64,000 nucleotides of DNA, from NCBI GenBank assembly GCA_045537915.1, contig JAZSQK010000046.1, positions 1 through 64,000 of the forward strand. The letters are read 5' to 3'. Within the stretch, counting starts at the first letter, position 1. Each line of letters starts with the position of its first letter. Shown in pieces: positions 59,801 through 64,000 of this stretch. The notes beneath the pieces were generated by a model, which was given only the letters and a program-made list of their open reading frames with translations, was not told where the DNA came from and did no database searches. The position numbers and the translations under genes are program-made. Source of the DNA: SFWF01 sp045537915. Its GTDB lineage: Bacteria; Bacillota; Clostridia; Oscillospirales; Acutalibacteraceae.

Positions 59801-62353
59801 CGACTCGCCGTATCCTAAGGTTCCTGCAGGGTCAATATAACTGTGTGTAAAGACAACCGTCTTGGCGTTCGGATATTCAGCCTCAAGCTTCGGCATAATT
59901 ACGTTTGCCCAGTTGTCAATGACTGCTTTTCGGGGCTGATACTCAAGAGCAAAGAAGAGGTAATCCTGACCGCCCAAATTAATATGATATACAACGTTTG
60001 CAACGTTCATATCTGCAGTTACGTCAGAGACGTCTGTCAGCTTTTCGGTAGAAGGATAGGTATATAAAACGGTAGTTTCGTTATCCTGACCTGCCGCCTG
60101 CTTGAAATAGCTCGTCAAGGGGAAGTTAGCCTTGAGATACTGATCATCACGAGTGGTAACGCCGCTGTCCGGATACTCGTGGTTGCCGGGGGCAAAGAGG
60201 AAAGGAATCTTTGCATCGGTAAGAAGCTTGGTAGCATCCACCGCTTCCTTCCATTGATTCTTATCTGCAGCCTGATTCACGTAGTCTCCAACGTTCACCA
60301 CGGCTTTAATATTAAGTTTATCTTGGTTATCCGCAATCCACTTAGTGATAGAAGGCATCACATAGGGGAAGCCGGAAGAAATCATCTGCTGGTCGCCCAT
60401 TTGCACAATGGTAAATTCGCCATCCTCGGCAGGCTCCAGTTCACCCTCATAATAACCGGTGTTAACGGTAGTTACTCTACCGTGGTTACCTGCGGGAGAC
60501 TTATCGGTGTATATACCATTGAGTGGGTAGTAACCCATCAGCCCGTCTGCCGAGGTATCCACCTCGGTCATATCAGCCGCAATTTCGAGAGCAGTGCGCA
60601 CGTCGCTGAAGACTGCCAGATTCTTTACCTGACCCGAAAAGGCGGTTGAGGGAGCATATGTGAGATTATTACCTATAACGGCAGGTCGGTCGGAAGCCGC
60701 CGCAGTAATACCTGTGACGGTGGTAGAGGCTTTAAGCACTCCGTCAAGATAGAATGAGAGGGTATTATTTGCGGCATCAACCGTAAAGGCTATGTGCTGC
60801 CAGGTGCTAGTGCGAAGGTCTACGCTCTCAACCGTCCAATCAACCGTGCCGTTTGAATACTGTACACGGGGGTGTCCGCCGCTTTCAACCGATACTGTAA
60901 AGCCGTCGGTAGCAACGTTATCATTGTCGGAAATAAGTGTTCCTACTCTATAGTTGGGCGTGTCTGCAGGAATATTTACCCATGCTTCAACGGTAGCGGG
61001 AGCCGATGTAAAGGGCTTCTCAAGACGAATGTATTCAAGCCATGCATCAGTAGAGGCTTTTTCGACATTTACGTCGGTCGCATAAAGCATCTGCAGGTTA
61101 TTATGTCCCTGCTCCTCATAGTTCATAAGGAACATTCTGCCACCCGCATCCATACGTACGCCGTTAAAGGAGAAATCGCCGCCGAAGGAAACGGGATAAC
61201 GCTCGGGATTGTTGACACCAACGAGCACGAAGTCGAGATAGTCGCCCTTTTTCATATAAGGATAAGAGAAATATCCTACGTTTATGGAGGAGCCTTCGCC
61301 GAGGGGGGTGCGAAGCTCGGCAGGGCCGTTATACTCGGGCTCTACAAGCTCGCCGTCCTGGTTGACGATAAAGAAGTCAACGCCTTCGCCGTCGCCCGTC
61401 GTCCACCAATGATGGAACCATGGTTTATCTTCATCTCTGATGGTGTACAGTCCCACACCGAAAAACGCAGAGCTGAAGTCGCCGTCCTCGGGCGCAGTGA
61501 AACGAACTATTACAGATTCGCCGTTTTTAATAAAAGCAGAGCTACCCTGTAATACGGTTTGGTCGGACGTTGTGTCGGAGCCCCAATAGCCCGCATAAGC
61601 GCCCTCTTCCATCTTCACCATGGGCTGTGCGGTGTAGGTAGCCACGTACTTATCGCCGCCGAAATCGGTTACGCCGTTGGGGTCGTTGTGCATAATTTCA
61701 ACTGTGGCGGGATCAGCATACATATAATACCATCCACCTGCTCCCTGTGTATCAAATTTTGTACTATCAGTGGGGCAAAGATCATTGTTGTAATTTATAT
61801 CTGTTCCGTTTAGGAAAACATCAAGTTTAGTTTGGAAGTTTGCTTGGGTTGTTCCTATATTGCGGTGATAGAAATAGAATTCATCCCCTGCGGTTACTTC
61901 CACCTGAAGGTTTATCTTTATATTTTCCCCTGTTGCCAGTTCTTCCGGTTTACCGTCTGTGGGGAAAATTACCTTTCCGTTTTTATCGAGCAGAGCAAAT
62001 TCTACTGCGCCATTTATCCATTGATTATCCTCGGGGTTAGTGTTTTGACAGCCGACATTGTTCGTACTGTCAAACTTTAAAGTACCGTCTTCCGATACCA
62101 CTAACTTAATGATATTGACGAGACTTGGCTGGGCATAGCAGTACATTCCATAGGGACCCATTACGGTTAAACCTGAACCTGTAGTACTACCCTGACACCA
62201 TGTCTTTGTTTCTGTATTATAGGCTTCGAGGTTTTTTGCTTCGAAGAGCACCCATGTATCGGTTTTAGCAGCTGCCGCTGTCATAAAACCGGTAGACAGC
62301 ACCGTCACTGTGAGTAGTGCCAGAGAAAGGAAAATTGCTAAAATTTTCTTCAT
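56861..62353 (-). CDS. Secreted LamG-metallophosphoesterase, cell-surface anchored
   Basis: 1830 aa, tandem paralogue of the next gene. Signal peptide 1-29; two beta modules (30-430); LamG (436-628); phosphoesterase (647-955) with the same D-x-Q and GHV-A variants; third beta module (958-1180); GGSINV domain; FIVAR-like helical domain (1255-1320); fourth beta module (1326-1520); second FIVAR-like domain (1525-1590); fifth beta module (1595-1790); then PGTGD, a hydrophobic helix and KKRKGVW, a sortase-type or membrane anchor. DNA stretches nearly identical to the paralogue (e.g. 55281-55310 and 60786-60815) indicate recent duplication or conversion. Confidence 0.88.
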   Translation of the reverse strand: MKKILAIFLSLALLTVTVLSTGFMTAAAAKTDTWVLFEAKNLEAYNTETKTWCQGSTTGSGLTVMGPYGMYCYAQPSLVNIIKLVVSEDGTLKFDSTNNVGCQNTNPEDNQWINGAVEFALLDKNGKVIFPTDGKPEELATGENIKINLQVEVTAGDEFYFYHRNIGTTQANFQTKLDVFLNGTDINYNNDLCPTDSTKFDTQGAGGWYYMYADPATVEIMHNDPNGVTDFGGDKYVATYTAQPMVKMEEGAYAGYWGSDTTSDQTVLQGSSAFIKNGESVIVRFTAPEDGDFSSAFFGVGLYTIRDEDKPWFHHWWTTGDGEGVDFFIVNQDGELVEPEYNGPAELRTPLGEGSSINVGYFSYPYMKKGDYLDFVLVGVNNPERYPVSFGGDFSFNGVRMDAGGRMFLMNYEEQGHNNLQMLYATDVNVEKASTDAWLEYIRLEKPFTSAPATVEAWVNIPADTPNYRVGTLISDNDNVATDGFTVSVESGGHPRVQYSNGTVDWTVESVDLRTSTWQHIAFTVDAANNTLSFYLDGVLKASTTVTGITAAASDRPAVIGNNLTYAPSTAFSGQVKNLAVFSDVRTALEIAADMTEVDTSADGLMGYYPLNGIYTDKSPAGNHGRVTTVNTGYYEGELEPAEDGEFTIVQMGDQQMISSGFPYVMPSITKWIADNQDKLNIKAVVNVGDYVNQAADKNQWKEAVDATKLLTDAKIPFLFAPGNHEYPDSGVTTRDDQYLKANFPLTSYFKQAAGQDNETTVLYTYPSTEKLTDVSDVTADMNVANVVYHINLGGQDYLFFALEYQPRKAVIDNWANVIMPKLEAEYPNAKTVVFTHSYIDPAGTLGYGESPSFKNDPDECYSTGEMFDEFISLHKSMTMVLSGHVASGVATNTQYGVNGNKITCIMTDFSYDGNGGEGVLMLYRFKSDGTIKVETYSSLREEYYREQYQFDLVLEDKYWLDFDAKPMTENVAASRQWYTTEYDSGQFAHTYANTYAVRDSAAIRTFVAHKDGTLYVGEPSWGGVGGISLADYSAADASVKVAVTDDDGKILWPTDGKPMTVTKGNSHLIKFSIPVETGDKIHFVFYDASSDGVHVVCNAFGYIGAYEGDWFGTNQFTVGNNLSNYDFGVDGSIDPFNTQGPVWYYNYSDSISELTYNPNNTSEGVKSNYELTYSVRGEGGSINVMHNGVLVEPGKITMARGGNALAYAIVNYGYRIKGYYVNGKAVGRQSPYNLVNISEDIDLVIEYEKIIEDVDMTELEQTIAIADAYTPAMLENYTTASVNAFNNALAAAKAITSATTQDEIDDAVAALKDAINGLTEKPKPEDVIVALDFDAKQMTENNAAGSIWSTTDYSPTLLAHTPIKTYAVRDYAAIRTFVAHKSGTLYVGEPSWGGVAGLSLADYSADGDSVKVAVTDDSGRILWPTDSGPLTMTKGNNYLIEFSTPVEKGDKIHFVFYDASSDGVQVVCNAFAYVGSYEGDWFNDAQFTVENNLSNPAVFNTQGPIWYHNYASDISEIKQKDYKNLDALNEQIAAAEGFSQTYLDSCVPETVTALRNALSAAKAITKANTQSEIDAATATLKAAIKGLRRLPISSDAKKVAFTEQLMTFDSNSNVWFAGQDTSCYIIPGINVSSPTTGSGKVAIRKLVLPSSGDVMMKWGGVSIDNTSGLYTGATAEFMIADKDGNIIYPASGGSVTVTEGTSHEIDITVSGLSRGDSLYFITCNPSMAGVPVVISFGVVQNGNVLSNDSGFLYGVNGAQGAKSWYYMFAEDFRALSAGGSGSVNTGGSLPGNTPGTGDSAIPLWPLVTLMVTSTTTLVWLIIKKRKGVW

Positions 62354-62440
62354 GCTCCCAGACTCCTTTCATTTTTCTATATTAACCAAAGCGGTAGTGG
62401 AGGTAACCAAAAGTCTAAAACGGACTTATGGTTGCCTCCT
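62354..62440 (-). pseudogene. Relic of a third paralogue 3' end with hairpin
   Basis: About 60 bases upstream of the 1830-aa gene match the 3' coding end of that gene (minus-strand reading LVTSTTALV against LVTSTTTLV, then a KGVW-like end), but with no open frame. Within it 62399-62415 pairs with 62423-62439 (15 of 17). It looks like the remains of another copy. Confidence 0.65.
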
Positions 62441-62464
62441 TTTCAAGAAGATTTATGAGAACAC

Positions 62465-64000
62465 CTAACTTTGCGCCTGAGAATTGTCATACAAGCGCTG
62501 ATATTCAGCCAACACTAAGTTGAGGCCTTTCTTGTTTAGCTCGGCTATATAGGCGTCCCACTCGGTGTCGATATTACGGGTGCCCATACAGAATTCAAAA
62601 ATAGTTTCAGACGCATATGACTTGACGCCGTCAAAATACTGGTTGATGACCTTAATGGCTTGTTCGTCCATAGCGGGCATCCAAATCAGGTTTTTCGGCT
62701 CATACTTGTTCAAATAAGTTTCGGTAACATCCTTGTTGAGCTCAGCTTCCTGCTTCTCAATCTGGGTCATCTTGCTTTCATCTGTTTCAACGTAGAACAA
62801 GTCAGCTATTTCATCGTCTAAATAGAAGGGCAATACGAAACCGGGGGTGTGCTTGAAGCGAACAGAGCTGTCATCGGTAACGCCTTCTACCCAATCCCAC
62901 TTGCCGTCTTTGTTCTTGGTAATAACATCGCCGTCACGGCCGTAGGTAGTCAGATAATAACCCTCGGCGGAGTAGAGATAATCCACCCAACGAATTGCAG
63001 CAACAGGGTTTTTGCAAGAGCTGGTAATTATCAAGTGGTTGGGCGAAACGTCACCGGATACAGACATAACCGGCTCGACATCGGAGGATCCTGCAAAGGG
63101 TGCTATCATGATGTAATCTTCAGCCAATTCCTCACCTACGATGAAGTCAGCTTCGTTATAGAATACACCTACAACACCGTTCTTCAGCTTGGTCTGCCAC
63201 TGATTTATGGTACCATAGTATTCGCAGAGACCGAGAGTGTAAATACGGTTAAAGAAGGACACAGCCTGCTTAGCACCTTCGTTTGCATAGCCGTAGGTTA
63301 TCTTTCCGTTATCATCAACTGCTAAAAGCTCGTTGTTATAGTTGAAGGAGGAGCCCCAGCTTCCGTAGAAGGAGGGTACAAGACCATTGGCGGCAAAAGG
63401 AATTTCGTCAGCCTCACCGTTGCCGTTAGGGTCGTTGGTCTTAAAGGCCTTCAGTACATTGTAGAATTCCTCAGCGGTGGTAGGTACTTTCAAATCCAGA
63501 TTATCGAGCCACGACTTACGGATATAAAGCTTCTGGGGGAAGCGCTCGTGGTTATTTGTAGCCATATTTGCAGTAGGCAAAGAATAAATTTTACCGTCTA
63601 CAGCGGTAGAAGCCTTTTTAATTTCAGGATATTTTTCAAACATTGCTTTAATGTTTGGAGCATATTTGTCAATCAGCTCATCCAACTGGAGAATCTGACC
63701 GGTCTTGGTATATTCGACCATACGCTCCGAACCGACTCCGTTTCTGGGAAGAGAAATGATGTCGGGCAGCTCATTAGACTGGAACATCAGGGTCAGCTTA
63801 CTGTCAATCGCATCGGGACTGATGATCTGCCACTTTATGTCCATGTTGGTCAATTTCTCATAATACTCGGTAAAGCCCATTTCATCGAAATCGCCATGAT
63901 ACGCCATACTGTAGGTCAACACTTCGATAGTTTCTCTGTTTTTAACAATGGGGAATCCCTCAACATAGGTGTTTCCCTCTAATGCGCTGGGATTACCGCC
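62465..64000 (-). CDS. ABC transporter substrate-binding protein (partial)
   Basis: 511 codons visible; the reading frame stays open to the window edge, so the N-terminus and lipobox are missing. Family 1 extracellular sugar-binding protein of the LplA/YtcQ type: motifs YTKTGQILQLDELIDKYAPNIK, an EF-like NDPNGNGEADEIP loop and VRFKHTPGFV. It likely delivers an oligosaccharide to permeases encoded beyond the right edge and suggests the adjacent phosphoesterases act on a glycan. Confidence 0.85.
   Translation of the reverse strand, partial: GGNPSALEGNTYVEGFPIVKNRETIEVLTYSMAYHGDFDEMGFTEYYEKLTNMDIKWQIISPDAIDSKLTLMFQSNELPDIISLPRNGVGSERMVEYTKTGQILQLDELIDKYAPNIKAMFEKYPEIKKASTAVDGKIYSLPTANMATNNHERFPQKLYIRKSWLDNLDLKVPTTAEEFYNVLKAFKTNDPNGNGEADEIPFAANGLVPSFYGSWGSSFNYNNELLAVDDNGKITYGYANEGAKQAVSFFNRIYTLGLCEYYGTINQWQTKLKNGVVGVFYNEADFIVGEELAEDYIMIAPFAGSSDVEPVMSVSGDVSPNHLIITSSCKNPVAAIRWVDYLYSAEGYYLTTYGRDGDVITKNKDGKWDWVEGVTDDSSVRFKHTPGFVLPFYLDDEIADLFYVETDESKMTQIEKQEAELNKDVTETYLNKYEPKNLIWMPAMDEQAIKVINQYFDGVKSYASETIFEFCMGTRNIDTEWDAYIAELNKKGLNLVLAEYQRLYDNSQAQS

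Noticed and set aside
62378..62440. Simple rho-independent terminator of the substrate-binding gene
   Set aside because: The 17-bp hairpin lacks a U-tract and is better explained as a decayed paralogue end.

Overview
The window looks like a piece of chromosome from an anaerobic Gram-positive of the class Clostridia (my guess is an Oscillospirales-like gut bacterium; no rRNA is present to settle this). The reasons are AGGAGG-type ribosome sites throughout, many TTGACA-17-TATAAT promoters, a T-box leader, RNase J, DegV, flavodiiron protein/rubredoxin, and a type I dockerin on a secreted protein. I found no tRNA, rRNA, CRISPR array, prophage or transposase.

Layout. 0-5 kb: serC, then a convergent redox operon (D-lactate dehydrogenase, two-cluster ferredoxin, flavodiiron protein, and a 52-aa rubredoxin) with a divergent Crp/Fnr regulator. 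5-17 kb: housekeeping and amino-acid genes: prfC, pnp, rpsO, a YwaF-type membrane protein, a sugar isomerase-like TIM barrel, a CofE-like ligase, ridA-ilvA behind an isoleucine T-box, serA, and a beta-propeller glycosidase-like protein. 17-29 kb: the str/RNA polymerase block rpoB-rpoC, rpsL-rpsG-fusA, tuf, with separate promoters before rpoB, rpsL and tuf. 29-38 kb: a tight seven-gene run rnj-gdpP(short)-rplI-dnaB-tilS-hpt-ftsH. 38-45.6 kb: degV, uncharacterised membrane proteins, an ogg operon with DUF1015 and a zinc-finger-like DUF6062 protein, and a GT-C membrane protein.

45.6-64 kb is an accessory carbohydrate region: an AraC regulator divergent from a Gfo/Idh/MocA oxidoreductase; a NagA-like deacetylase; melA-SGNH esterase-RpiB-like isomerase under a divergent AraC regulator; two giant tandem-duplicated secreted metallophosphoesterases (1325 and 1830 aa); and the 3' part of an ABC sugar-binding protein that runs off the right edge. 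The two giant proteins share a signal peptide, a LamG fold, a metallophosphoesterase domain and a repeated beta module of about 190 residues that I do not recognise. One ends in a dockerin and the other in a PGTGD/transmembrane/basic-tail cell-surface anchor. A decayed fragment upstream suggests a third copy once existed.

The most unusual items are the duplicated phosphoesterase pair and its repeated module, the relic hairpin upstream of it, a four-unit mini-hairpin array at 52719-52796, a six-run G-tract just upstream of prfC, a probable one-base frameshift at the start of the YwaF-type gene, a GdpP homologue without PAS/GGDEF domains, an RpiB-like enzyme lacking both ring-opening histidines, and a terminator-like hairpin that contains the ribosome site of a small tail-anchored protein.
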